From assembly GCA_958439195.1 (NCBI GenBank), contig OY288170.1:3100-67099 (forward strand): 64,000 bases of DNA, read 5' to 3'. Source of the DNA: an uncultured Paracoccaceae bacterium. Its GTDB lineage: Bacteria > Pseudomonadota > Alphaproteobacteria > Rhodobacterales > Rhodobacteraceae. A program made the position numbers and the translations under genes. The notes beneath the pieces are model-generated. The model worked only from the letters and a program-made list of their open reading frames with translations. It searched no databases and was not told where the DNA came from. Numbering within the stretch: position 1 is the stretch's first letter; every line of letters begins with the position of its first letter. This document shows positions 52,333 to 60,979 of this stretch, in pieces.

Positions 52333-53223
52333 TCAGGCCGTCAAACCCTCCGGCTCCGGCAACCCATTCGCCCGGCAGCACGCCGTCAGCGTATTGGCCA
52401 GCAGGCAGGCAATCGTCATCGGCCCCACGCCACCCGGCACCGGGGTAATCGCCCCCGCCACAGCGGCGGCGCTGGCGTAATGCACATCACCCACCAGCTT
52501 GGCCTTGCCGTTCCGTTCAATCCGGTTGATGCCCACGTCAATCACCGTGGCCCCCGGCCGCACCATATCGCCGGTAATCATCTCGGGCCGCCCCACAGCC
52601 GCCACCAGAATATCCGCCCCCCGGCACACCGCCGCCAGATCCTTGGTCCGGCTATGGGCAATCGTCACCGTGCAACTGTCGCCCAACAACAACTGCGCCA
52701 TCGGCTTGCCCACGATGTTCGACCGTCCCACGACAACAGCATTCAGCCCCGCCAGCGACCCGTGATGATCCCGCAGCATCATCAAACAGCCAAGCGGCGT
52801 GCAGGGCACCATCGACTTCTGCCCCGTCCCCAACAGCCCCACGTTCGAGATGTGGAACCCATCCACATCCTTGGCCGGATCAATCCGATTGATCACCAAT
52901 TCACTGTTCAAATGACCCGGCAGCGGCAATTGCACCAATATGCCATGCACCGCAGGATCGGCATTCAGTCGGTCGATCAGCGCCAGCAATTCCGCCTCGC
53001 CCGTATCGGCAGGCAGGCGATGCTCAAAACTTTCCATCCCCACTTCGATGGTGGAGGCGTGCTTGTTGCGCACATAAACCTGACTGGCCGGGTCTTGGCC
53101 CACCAGAACAACCGCCAGCCCCGGCGTGATCCCTTGCTCTTCCTTCAACCGCGCCACATGTGCCGCAACTTGGCCCCGCACCGATGCCGCAAAGGCCTTG
53201 CCGTCAATCACCACTGCCGTCAT
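52333..53223 (-). CDS. folD: Methylenetetrahydrofolate dehydrogenase/cyclohydrolase FolD
   Basis: Bifunctional C1 enzyme linking 5,10-methylene-, methenyl- and 10-formyl-THF. 296 residues. Catalytic YVRNKHASTIEVGM (Tyr/Lys) near residue 50, VDGFHISNVG, NADP-binding VVVGRSNIVGKPMAQLLL, TPVPGGVGPMTIACLLANT. The start MTAVVIDGKAFA at 53223 is the family N terminus. It is two genes before fhs on the same strand, so folate C1 genes are grouped. Confidence 0.97.
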   Translation of the reverse strand: MTAVVIDGKAFAASVRGQVAAHVARLKEEQGITPGLAVVLVGQDPASQVYVRNKHASTIEVGMESFEHRLPADTGEAELLALIDRLNADPAVHGILVQLPLPGHLNSELVINRIDPAKDVDGFHISNVGLLGTGQKSMVPCTPLGCLMMLRDHHGSLAGLNAVVVGRSNIVGKPMAQLLLGDSCTVTIAHSRTKDLAAVCRGADILVAAVGRPEMITGDMVRPGATVIDVGINRIERNGKAKLVGDVHYASAAAVAGAITPVPGGVGPMTIACLLANTLTACCRANGLPEPEGLTA

Positions 53224-53288
53224 GTCCCAGAAATCCTTCTTGTTTTCCACGACACAAGGGCATGACACAGGCCGTCATCCCTTGGTCG

Positions 53289-53585
53289 TCATCCCTTGCG
53301 CAGATGGTCCTCTTCGCGCTCGATCGACCAATCGATCAACTTGCGCCACAGCTTTTCCAGCTTGTCCGGCGGCAGCCCATGGGCCGCCGCGTGACGCCGA
53401 ACATTGGCCACGACCTCTTCCACCCGGTCATCGATCCGCGCTGGCAGACCAACCTGTTCCTTGATCGCGGCCGCCCGGTCGATGAACCCCGTCCGCTCAG
53501 CGAACAGCGCCACCAATTCGGCATCAAGCCGGTCAATTTCGGCCCGTATCTCGGCCATTGTCGTGCAATCTTCCGGCCTTTTCAT
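53289..53585 (-). CDS. Chorismate mutase (AroQ class)
   Basis: 98 residues, all-helical AroQ/PchB type: TMAEIRAEIDRLDAELVALFAERTGFIDRAAAIKEQVGLPARIDDRVEEVVANVRRHAAAHGLPPDKLEKLWRKLIDWSIEREE. It converts chorismate to prephenate for Phe/Tyr. GAGGGGGCAAGG precedes the ATG. It sits, oddly for function, between folD and fhs. Confidence 0.93.
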   Translation of the reverse strand: MKRPEDCTTMAEIRAEIDRLDAELVALFAERTGFIDRAAAIKEQVGLPARIDDRVEEVVANVRRHAAAHGLPPDKLEKLWRKLIDWSIEREEDHLRKG

Positions 53586-53667
53586 GCCTTGCCCCCTCTC
53601 AGGATGGCTCCCATGTAATAGAGCCATCCCGGAAGGACAACGTGACAGCTTGGCCATCACGGCGTGA

Positions 53668-55344
53668 TCAGAACAGGCCTTCAACCTGCCCATCATCGTT
53701 CAACCGGATCACCTCGGCGCTTGGCACCTTGGGCAGGCCCGGCATCGTCATGATCTCACCGCAGATCGCCACGATGAACCCGGCCCCGGCAGACAGCCGC
53801 ACTTCGCGCACCGGAATGGTGAACCCGGTCGGCGCGCCGCGCATGTTCGGGTCGGTGGTAAAGCTGTATTGCGTCTTGGCCATGCAGACCGGCAGATGCC
53901 CGTAACCCGCCGCTTCCCAGGTTTTCAACTGGTCACGGATCGACTTGTCGGCTTCCACGCCATCGGCGCGGTAGATGCCCTTGGCCACCGCCTCGATCTT
54001 GGCGAACAGGCCCATGTCATCGGGGTAAAGCGGCTTGAACGCTGCCGTGCCGCCTTCGGCCAGCTCGACAACCTTCTTGGCCAGATCCTCGATCCCCGCG
54101 CTGCCCTGCGCCCAATGCTTGCACAGGATCGCCTCGGCCCCCTGTTCGGCGACATAGGCCTTCACCGCCGCCACTTCGGCATCGGTGTCGCTGTAGAAGT
54201 GGTTGATCGCAACCACCACCGGCACGCCGAAGGATTTGACGTTGGCGATGTGGCGCCCCAGGTTCGGGCAGCCTTTCTTGACGGCCTCCACATTCTCGGC
54301 CCCCAGATCGGCCTTGGCGACACCGCCATTCATCTTCATCGCGCGCACCGTCGCCACGATCACAGCGGCGGACGGCTTCAATCCGGCCTTGCGGCACTTG
54401 ATATCAAAGAACTTTTCCGCCCCCAGATCGGCACCAAAGCCCGCTTCGGTCACGACATATTCGCCCAGCTTCAGCGCCGTCTTGGTGGCAATAACGCTGT
54501 TGCACCCATGTGCGATATTGGCGAACGGCCCGCCATGCACGAAGGCCGGGTTGTTTTCCAGCGTTTGCACAAGGTTCGGCTGCATCGCATCCTTCAACAG
54601 CACGGTCATCGCACCGTCGGCCTTGATGTCGCGGCAATAGATCGGCTTCTTCTCGCGGGTGTAGGCCACCACGATATCGCCAAGGCGCTTTTGCAGGTCT
54701 TCCAGATCGTTGGACAGGCACAGGATCGCCATCACCTCGGACGCCACCGTGATGTCAAACCCGGTCTGGCGCGGGAAGCCGTTGGAAACCCCGCCAAGGC
54801 TCACCACCATGTCGCGCAGCGCGCGGTCGTTCATGTCCATCACCCGGCGCCAGACGATGCGGCGTTCGTCGATGTCCAGACTGTTGCCCCAGTAGATGTG
54901 GTTGTCGATCATCGCCGACAGCAGGTTATGCGCGCTGGTGATGGCGTGGAAATCGCCGGTGAAGTGAAGGTTCATCTCCTCCATCGGCACCACTTGCGAC
55001 ATGCCGCCGCCCGCCGCGCCACCCTTCATGCCGAAGTTCGGGCCAAGGCTCGCCTCGCGGATACAGATCACGGCCTTCTTGCCGATGCGGTTCAGGCCAT
55101 CGCCCAGACCCACGGTCGTGGTCGTCTTTCCCTCACCCGCCGGGGTCGGGTTGATCGCGGTCACCAGAACCAGCTTGCCATCCGGCTTGGCCGAAAGCGA
55201 CTTGATAAAGTCCTGCCCGACCTTGGCCTTGTCATGGCCATAGGGCAACAGATGCTCCGACGGGATACCCAGCTTGGCACCGATCTCAAGGATCGGCTTC
55301 TTCTTGGCTTCGCGTGCAATCTCGATGTCGGTTTTCATGGCCAT
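53668..55344 (-). CDS. fhs: Formate-tetrahydrofolate ligase
   Basis: 558 residues; ATP-dependent formation of 10-formyl-THF from formate, or the reverse. P-loop NPTPAGEGKTTTTVGLGDGL (about residue 67), KGGAAGGGMSQVVPMEEMNLHFTGDFHAI, RDIKADGAMTVLLKDAMQPNLVQTLENNPAFVHGGPFANIAHGCNS, and C-terminal GAGFIVAICGEIMTMPGLP. GAGGGAGC precedes the ATG at 55344. With folD it offers a formate/C1 route for the methylene-THF made by sarcosine oxidase. Confidence 0.97.
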   Translation of the reverse strand: MAMKTDIEIAREAKKKPILEIGAKLGIPSEHLLPYGHDKAKVGQDFIKSLSAKPDGKLVLVTAINPTPAGEGKTTTTVGLGDGLNRIGKKAVICIREASLGPNFGMKGGAAGGGMSQVVPMEEMNLHFTGDFHAITSAHNLLSAMIDNHIYWGNSLDIDERRIVWRRVMDMNDRALRDMVVSLGGVSNGFPRQTGFDITVASEVMAILCLSNDLEDLQKRLGDIVVAYTREKKPIYCRDIKADGAMTVLLKDAMQPNLVQTLENNPAFVHGGPFANIAHGCNSVIATKTALKLGEYVVTEAGFGADLGAEKFFDIKCRKAGLKPSAAVIVATVRAMKMNGGVAKADLGAENVEAVKKGCPNLGRHIANVKSFGVPVVVAINHFYSDTDAEVAAVKAYVAEQGAEAILCKHWAQGSAGIEDLAKKVVELAEGGTAAFKPLYPDDMGLFAKIEAVAKGIYRADGVEADKSIRDQLKTWEAAGYGHLPVCMAKTQYSFTTDPNMRGAPTGFTIPVREVRLSAGAGFIVAICGEIMTMPGLPKVPSAEVIRLNDDGQVEGLF

Positions 55345-55525
55345 GGCTCAAGCTCCCTCTGCGGGGTTCATCCCCCGTTTCCGACGTGATAGCGGGCGAA
55401 ACGAGCATTGAGAGTGGCTTTTCCGACATGTTCCCCCCCAGATTCGCCACGCGGCGTTTCCGATAGGAAACCACCCGCCCGTGACAGGGAATTATCCAAG
55501 ATGAAAGAATTTCACCTGCGGGGAA

Positions 55526-56125
55526 TCACGCCCGCCGCGCTGCATCCAGATGCGCCCAGACCGGTTGATCCGGCACATGCAGGCGCAGTGTCTCGTGCAA
55601 TGCAAACGCCCCTTCCCTTTCGACCCAGGCGGTGATCCCGCGCCGCCCGGCAGCGGCGGATTTGAACTTGGCCCCAAAGCCGGGATGCCGCGCCTCGATC
55701 GGTTTGGCGGGCAACTGGCAGGACCGGTTCTCAATATCCACCACCAGTGTCGCGCCACCTTCTCCCTGCAATCGGCTGCCGGGCGGCACATGGGTAAAAT
55801 CAGGGATGCCCTCCACCACCATTGTGGCCCCCATCAGCGCAGGGTCGAGCCGGTCCAGACCCATGCGGGCGGCTGTCTCGGCCAGTTCCTCGGCGGACAG
55901 GATGGTAAACTGCCGCGTGTTCCGTATCTCGGTGCCGCGCGGATATTGCGCCAGAACCCGGCTGCAACTGGGCCGTGTCAGCCCGCCATGATCTTCGCCC
56001 AACGGTCCCGCAAAGGTTGCAGTCAGGCGCTCCACAGCCTCTGCCTCCAACGCCGCATCACGATCACGCACCAGGCCCATCCAGACGATCCGGCCATAGA
56101 ATTCAGTCGGTTTCAGAACAGGCAT
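55526..56125 (-). CDS. MOSC domain protein
   Basis: 199 residues. Matches MOSC proteins: MPVLKPTEFYGRIVWMGLV, GGLTRPSCSRVLAQYPRGTEIRNTRQFTILSAEELAETAARMGL, and the conserved NRSCQLPAKPIEARHPGFGAKF. MOSC domains bind molybdenum cofactor-bound sulphur and pyridoxal enzymes or act as Moco sulphurases. No Moco enzyme is adjacent. Confidence 0.87.
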   Translation of the reverse strand: MPVLKPTEFYGRIVWMGLVRDRDAALEAEAVERLTATFAGPLGEDHGGLTRPSCSRVLAQYPRGTEIRNTRQFTILSAEELAETAARMGLDRLDPALMGATMVVEGIPDFTHVPPGSRLQGEGGATLVVDIENRSCQLPAKPIEARHPGFGAKFKSAAAGRRGITAWVEREGAFALHETLRLHVPDQPVWAHLDAARRA

Positions 56126-56225
56126 CGCATCCCCATCAGCCAGGCCGCCCCACAGCGGAACATCCCATCATCCTGCGCCTGACACGCCAAGGCAAGCACC
56201 CGCCCCCGATCCCCTGCACAAAGCG

Positions 56226-56260
56226 AAAGCCCCGAAACCATTCAGGTTTCGGGGCTTTTT
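56226..56260 (-). terminator. Terminator after ftsH
   Basis: A perfect stem AAAGCCCCGAAACC/GGTTTCGGGGCTTT with loop ATTCA lies 20 bp past the ftsH stop. On the minus strand the tail is TTTCGCTTTG, on the plus strand TTTTTC, so it could work in both directions. The best-looking intrinsic terminator in the window. Confidence 0.85.
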
Positions 56261-56279
56261 CAGTTTTTCAGCGGTCAGG

Positions 56280-58205
56280 TCACAGAACCGGTTCAGGCTC
56301 CGGCCCGGCCTTTGGCGCTTTGGGCTTGGTCTTGGGGATTGCGGCAATCGACGTGATCCCGCCACCCGGTGCGGGCGTATCGGCATCGTCATCCTTGCCC
56401 AGCGTTTCACCGGCAATCACCTTGCGGATTTCATCACCGGTCAGCGTTTCATATTCCAGCAGACCCTTCGCCAGCCGTTCAAAGTCATCCGCCTTTTCGA
56501 TCAGGATACGACGGGCCGTTTCATACCCTTCGTCAATCAGTTGCTTGACTTCGTTCTCAATCAGCTCCTTGGTATGGGCCGAAACCGAGAAACCTGCCGT
56601 ATTGCCCTGATAGCCTTCATGCGCCTCGGCATAGTCGATATTGCCGATCTTGTCCGACATGCCCCAGCGCATCACCATCGCACGCGCCAGCGATGACGCC
56701 TGCTGGATGTCGCCCGCCGGGCCAGAGGACACACCTTCCTCACCGTATTTGATGATTTCAGCGGCCTTTCCGGCCATCGTCATGGCGATCTTCTGCTTGC
56801 CTTCATCCTTGTGCATGTTCAGCCGATCCATTTCCGGCAGGCTGACCACCATCCCCAATGCACCGCCACGCGGGATGATCGTGGCCTTGTAGACAGGGTC
56901 GCACTTGGGCATGTTCATGCCAACGATGGCGTGGCCTGCTTCGTGATAGGCGGTCTTTTCCTTCTGGTCCGCGGTCAACACCATCGACCGGCGCTCTGCG
57001 CCCATCATGACCTTGTCCTTGGCCTGTTCAAAGTCCTCCATCGTCACGAACCGACGGCCCACACGTGCGGCCATCAGTGCCGCCTCGTTCACCAGGTTCA
57101 TCAAATCGGCACCCGAAAAACCGGGCGTGCCGCGCGCAATCGTGCGCAGGTCGACATCCGGCCCCAGCGGCACCTTGCGCGCATGGACGTTCAGGATCTT
57201 TTCGCGCCCCTTGATATCGGGGTTCGGCACATGGATCGTGCGGTCAAAGCGGCCGGGGCGCAGCAGCGCCGGGTCCAGCACATCCTTGCGGTTGGTGGCC
57301 GCCACGATGATCACGCCTTCATTCGCTTCGAACCCGTCCATTTCGACCAGCAGCTGGTTCAAGGTCTGTTCGCGTTCGTCATTGCCACCGCCGATGCCCA
57401 CGCCACGGGCACGACCCACGGCATCAATTTCGTCGATGAACACGATGCAGGGGGCGTTCTTCTTGGCCTGCTCGAACATGTCGCGCACGCGGCTTGCCCC
57501 CACGCCCACGAACATTTCCACAAAGTCAGAACCGGAGATGGTAAAGAATGGCACCCCCGCTTCGCCCGCGATGGCGCGCGCCAGAAGCGTCTTACCCGTG
57601 CCGGGTGGGCCAACCAGCAGCGCGCCCTTGGGGATCTTGCCACCCAGACGGCTGAATTTCTGCGGGTTGCGCAGGAATTCGACGATCTCTTCCAATTCTT
57701 CCTTGGCTTCGTCGATCCCCGCCACGTCATCAAACGTCACGCGACCATGCTTTTCGGTAAGCAGTTTGGCCCGCGACTTGCCAAATCCCATCGCGCCACC
57801 ACGCCCGCCGCCCTGCATCCGGTTCATGAAGAATATCCACACCCCGATCAGCACAAGGAACGGCAGCCAGATACCCAGCACCGACATGATGCCCGATTGC
57901 TCCTGCGCCTCGGCCTTCACCTCGACGCCCTTTTCGATCAGACGGTCGGTCAGAACCTCTCCGTCCGGTTTGATCGTCACATATTGCGATCCGTCCCGCG
58001 CCCGCACCAGAACCCGTTCGCCATCCAGCGTCACGCTTTGCACTTCGCCGCTATCAACCCGCGTGATGAATTCGGAATAAGACAGCGTCCGCGACGAACT
58101 GGTCGTCTGGTTGCCGCTGAACAGATTGAACAACGCCAGGATCAACAGAAACAGGACGACCCAGAATGCGATATTTCGTGCATTACCCACGAAGTCTCTC
58201 CTCAT
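56280..58205 (-). CDS. ftsH: ATP-dependent zinc metalloprotease FtsH
   Basis: 641-residue membrane-bound AAA+ protease. Two N-terminal membrane segments (FWVVLFLLILALFNLFSG; MSVLGIWLPFLVLIGVWIFFM) flank a periplasmic domain. Walker A LLVGPPGTGKTLLAR (about 193), Walker B CIVFIDEIDAVG, second region of homology ATNRKDVLDPALLRPGRFDR, zinc site AYHEAGHAIVG (HExxH, about 423). It degrades misfolded membrane proteins and regulators. It is downstream of tilS by 64 bp, the usual order. Confidence 0.98.
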   Translation of the reverse strand: MRRDFVGNARNIAFWVVLFLLILALFNLFSGNQTTSSSRTLSYSEFITRVDSGEVQSVTLDGERVLVRARDGSQYVTIKPDGEVLTDRLIEKGVEVKAEAQEQSGIMSVLGIWLPFLVLIGVWIFFMNRMQGGGRGGAMGFGKSRAKLLTEKHGRVTFDDVAGIDEAKEELEEIVEFLRNPQKFSRLGGKIPKGALLVGPPGTGKTLLARAIAGEAGVPFFTISGSDFVEMFVGVGASRVRDMFEQAKKNAPCIVFIDEIDAVGRARGVGIGGGNDEREQTLNQLLVEMDGFEANEGVIIVAATNRKDVLDPALLRPGRFDRTIHVPNPDIKGREKILNVHARKVPLGPDVDLRTIARGTPGFSGADLMNLVNEAALMAARVGRRFVTMEDFEQAKDKVMMGAERRSMVLTADQKEKTAYHEAGHAIVGMNMPKCDPVYKATIIPRGGALGMVVSLPEMDRLNMHKDEGKQKIAMTMAGKAAEIIKYGEEGVSSGPAGDIQQASSLARAMVMRWGMSDKIGNIDYAEAHEGYQGNTAGFSVSAHTKELIENEVKQLIDEGYETARRILIEKADDFERLAKGLLEYETLTGDEIRKVIAGETLGKDDDADTPAPGGGITSIAAIPKTKPKAPKAGPEPEPVL

Positions 58206-58269
58206 ACCGCCACAAGGCCAGAAACGGCCTGCGACCTTGCTTCATAAGATAGACATAAACCTCTCGGGT

Positions 58270-59499
58270 TCAATGCGATAAAGGTGCCGCACCCAAGGGG
58301 CCTTTTGGCGCATGGCAGGTCGCCGCCCAACCCCGGCCAAATCCTGCCAGCGGTGCGGCAATCAGAACATCACCGCGCCACACCGCCGGACTGGCCAGAA
58401 GCGATGCCCGTGGCATCGCCGACAGCCGCCAGTCACCGCAAAGCGCAAGCCCCGCTTCGCCCAGCGCACCAACCGTGCAATCGTCGGTTTCCGGCCCGGA
58501 AATGCGCCAGCGCCCATCCCAAATCTCGTCCATCGGGGATTCAAGCCCCGCCACCGCCCGAAACTCGCGCGTCAGCCGCATCCGCCCCCGCGCATGGCTG
58601 GTCTTGCATCCCGCAAGCGTTGCAACCCGCCCGGCCAGCGCCGCTGCGATGAAACGCTCCATCTCGGCCCCGCGCGGGCCATAATCCGCCGATCCGATCC
58701 ACATCACCGAAGCCAGCATCAACCGCCGCCGGATTTCCGCCGTCAACGCCGCAAGCCCCGCCATGTCGATGATCACATCGCCCCGGTCGATCCGCACGAT
58801 CCGCGCCGCTGCATCCGCCGTCGCCGCCTCCAGCGCCACGCGCACATCGGCCATCTTTGCCGCAAGCGCCGCAATTTCGGCCCCACCGGCGCCCACCTCG
58901 GCCATCGCGGCCAGCGCCCGCCTGGCACGCACCCGATCAAACCGGTCGTTTTCGTTGGACGGGTCATCCGCCCAAGGCAGACCCCGACCAAGAAGCCAGC
59001 CGCGCAGATCGGCCCGGCCTGCCGCCAGCAAGGGGCGCAGGAACACCACCCCCTCCACCTCGCGCCGTGCCGCCATCGCGGCCAACCCGTCCACCCCGGC
59101 ATCCCGCGCCAGCCGCATCAGGAATGTTTCGGCAATGTCATCTTCGGTATGGCCCAAGGCGACGGTGCGCAGACCGTGCCTGCGCGCCCAATCCGCCAAA
59201 AGCCGATACCGCCCCCGCCGCGCCGCATCCTGCAAATTGCCCTGCCCGTCCCATTGCCAGGGCAATATCTCATGCGTCACGCCAAGGGCTGCGCAGACCT
59301 GCGCCACCGCCAATGCCTCGGCCCCGGATTCGGCCCGCAGCCCGTGATCCACCGTGGCCACGGTTACATTGCAGCCCGCCTCAACCGCCAGATACAGCAG
59401 CGCCAGCGAATCCCCGCCGCCTGACACAGCCAGCCCCAGCGCCTCTTTTCCGGCCGGACCAAGCCCCCGGCGGAAGATATCGGCAACGTCCCGGGTCAG
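58270..59499 (-). CDS. tilS: tRNA(Ile)-lysidine synthase TilS, with non-standard start
   Basis: Modifies C34 of tRNA-Ile(CAT) to lysidine. N-type ATP pyrophosphatase P-loop AVSGGGDSLALLYLAVEAG, TVDHGLRAESGAEA, ALGHTEDDIAETFLMRLARDAGVDGLAAM. About 409 residues if it starts at the CTG at 59497-59499, which overlaps the cpoB stop (CTGA). The first ATG/GTG/TTG in frame is the GTG at 59427, inside the P-loop (V of VSGGGDS), too late for a functional protein. Upstream codons (LPLTRDVADIFRRGLGPAGKEALGLAV) are TilS-like, so coding starts at CTG or another rare codon. See findings. Confidence 0.85.
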   Translation of the reverse strand: MTRDVADIFRRGLGPAGKEALGLAVSGGGDSLALLYLAVEAGCNVTVATVDHGLRAESGAEALAVAQVCAALGVTHEILPWQWDGQGNLQDAARRGRYRLLADWARRHGLRTVALGHTEDDIAETFLMRLARDAGVDGLAAMAARREVEGVVFLRPLLAAGRADLRGWLLGRGLPWADDPSNENDRFDRVRARRALAAMAEVGAGGAEIAALAAKMADVRVALEAATADAAARIVRIDRGDVIIDMAGLAALTAEIRRRLMLASVMWIGSADYGPRGAEMERFIAAALAGRVATLAGCKTSHARGRMRLTREFRAVAGLESPMDEIWDGRWRISGPETDDCTVGALGEAGLALCGDWRLSAMPRASLLASPAVWRGDVLIAAPLAGFGRGWAATCHAPKGPLGAAPLSH

Positions 59500-60329
59500 A
59501 GGCAGCCCAGCCCCTGCATCGCCATAGTGGCGTTGCCGGCCTCGGCCGATCCGGGGAAACGGGTTCCCACTTCCTGCAACGTCACGCAGGCTTCGGGCGT
59601 TTGGCCCAATGCACCCAGCGCCTGACCCAGCTTCAGCAACGCAGGCGCCGCCTGCGGCCCCGACGGCTGACCGGAAAACGCCTCAAGGTAGCTGCGTGCC
59701 GCCCCCGAAGTATCGCCCAACTGGCTTAACGATTCGCCCCGCAGGAAATGTGCCTCCTGTGTCAGGGGGCCACCCGGGTAGGATTGGGTAAAGGTCGCAA
59801 AGAGGTCTGCAGCGGCGCGAAAGTCACCTTGACCGAGCACCTCCTTGGCCCGGTCAAAATCCGCCTGTTCCCCAATGGCCAGTTCCGGCGCGGCAGTCCC
59901 GCCCGTGGCAGGGTCCGGCGTCACCGGAGTGATCGGGGCCACGGCACCACCGCCCGATCCGCCCAGCGGCGCGGTATCGCCCAACGCGGCGATGTCGCAG
60001 CCTTCTTCCAGTTCGCACAGTCGAAACTCCAGATCACCGATCCGGTTCGTCCCGTCGGTGACAACCCGGTTCAACCGCAGTTCCACCTCTTCGGTCTTGG
60101 ATGTCAGCCGGGTCAGCGCCGCTTCGATGGCATCCATGCGCTGCAACGCGTCGCCCCCCGCCGCCCCGGTCGCCGCCGCGCCCGAGGTGACAAGTTCGGC
60201 CTTCAGGCTGTTGAATTCCGCCTGAAGCTGCGAAATCTGCGCGCGGATATCAGCAAGCGTCTGCGCGTCCTGCGCAGACGCCGCCACGGGCAGAAAGACC
60301 ATCACCAGAAACAGGCGGACCAACCGCAT
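59496..60329 (-). CDS. cpoB: Cell division coordinator CpoB (YbgF), Tol-Pal system
   Basis: 277 residues. Signal peptide MRLVRLFLVMVFLPVAASAQ. A coiled coil follows (TLADIRAQISQLQAEFNSLKAEL, about 22-45), a low-complexity linker, and a C-terminal TPR domain (FDRAKEVLGQGDFRAAADLFATFTQSYPGGPLTQEAHFLRGESLSQLGDTSGAARSYLEAF). Periplasmic partner of TolA/Pal that links outer-membrane constriction to wall synthesis. Its start is 4 bp after pal. Confidence 0.95.
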   Translation of the reverse strand: MRLVRLFLVMVFLPVAASAQDAQTLADIRAQISQLQAEFNSLKAELVTSGAAATGAAGGDALQRMDAIEAALTRLTSKTEEVELRLNRVVTDGTNRIGDLEFRLCELEEGCDIAALGDTAPLGGSGGGAVAPITPVTPDPATGGTAAPELAIGEQADFDRAKEVLGQGDFRAAADLFATFTQSYPGGPLTQEAHFLRGESLSQLGDTSGAARSYLEAFSGQPSGPQAAPALLKLGQALGALGQTPEACVTLQEVGTRFPGSAEAGNATMAMQGLGCL

Positions 60330-60333
60330 CGGA

Positions 60334-60867
60334 TCAGACCCCCGCGCCCATCGACAGCACCGTCACGGCGCGACGGTTCTTGGAATAGCAGGCCTCATCC
60401 GAACACACCTCGATCGGGCGCTCCTTGCCATAGGACACGGTCCGCATCCGGTTCGGGCCAACACCTTGGGAAATCAGGAAATCCTGCACCGCGCTTGCCC
60501 GGCGCGCACCCAGGGCAAGGTTGTATTCCCGCGTGCCCTGTTCGTCGGCATGGCCTTCGATGATGATCGCATAATCCGGGTTGGAGTTCAGCCACTGCGC
60601 CTGCCCCTGCAACACCATCCGCGCTTCGGGCGACAGGGTGGACTGGTCCACCGCGAACAGGACACGATCCCCGACCGCCTGGTTGAAATAGGCAATCGAC
60701 CGCGGGTCGCTGGGATCGCCCAACCCCGTGGTGCCGACACCGCCTGCACCAAAACCGCCCGCGCCACCGGCACCACCAGCGCCGCCCGCGCCAAAGCGAT
60801 CAGGGTTGTTACAGGCCGCCAGACCAAGCACGGCGACAACGAGAAGGGCCTTGGGAAGAAGCGTCAT
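60334..60867 (-). CDS. pal: Peptidoglycan-associated lipoprotein Pal
   Basis: 177 residues. Lipobox LGLAAC with Cys 19, then a Gly/Ala-rich linker and a C-terminal OmpA-like domain: VLFAVDQSTLSPEARMVLQGQAQWLNSNPDYAIIIEGHADEQGTREYNLALGARRASAVQDFLISQGV, the diaminopimelate-binding region. Tethers outer membrane to peptidoglycan and binds TolB. Confidence 0.97.
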   Translation of the reverse strand: MTLLPKALLVVAVLGLAACNNPDRFGAGGAGGAGGAGGFGAGGVGTTGLGDPSDPRSIAYFNQAVGDRVLFAVDQSTLSPEARMVLQGQAQWLNSNPDYAIIIEGHADEQGTREYNLALGARRASAVQDFLISQGVGPNRMRTVSYGKERPIEVCSDEACYSKNRRAVTVLSMGAGV

Positions 60868-60934
60868 GGATCAGGTTCCTTTAAGGGTTCTTGGCTCGAT
60901 TTTGCGCAAGATAACAGCTTTGCACCGCAGTGTG

Positions 60935-60961
60935 AATCGGGCCTGTTCATCAGGCCCGATT
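60935..60961 (-). terminator. Hairpin between tolB and pal
   Basis: AATCGGGCCTG/CAGGCCCGATT, a perfect 11-bp stem with 5-nt loop, 19 bp past the tolB stop in the 112-bp tolB-pal gap. No T tract. It may reduce read-through or stabilise the upstream message so that pal level differs from tolB. Confidence 0.55.
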
Positions 60962-60979
60962 ATCGGCGGCACTTCATCG

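Noticed and set aside
56811..58247. 478-codon plus-strand open frame
   Set aside because: Antisense shadow of ftsH.
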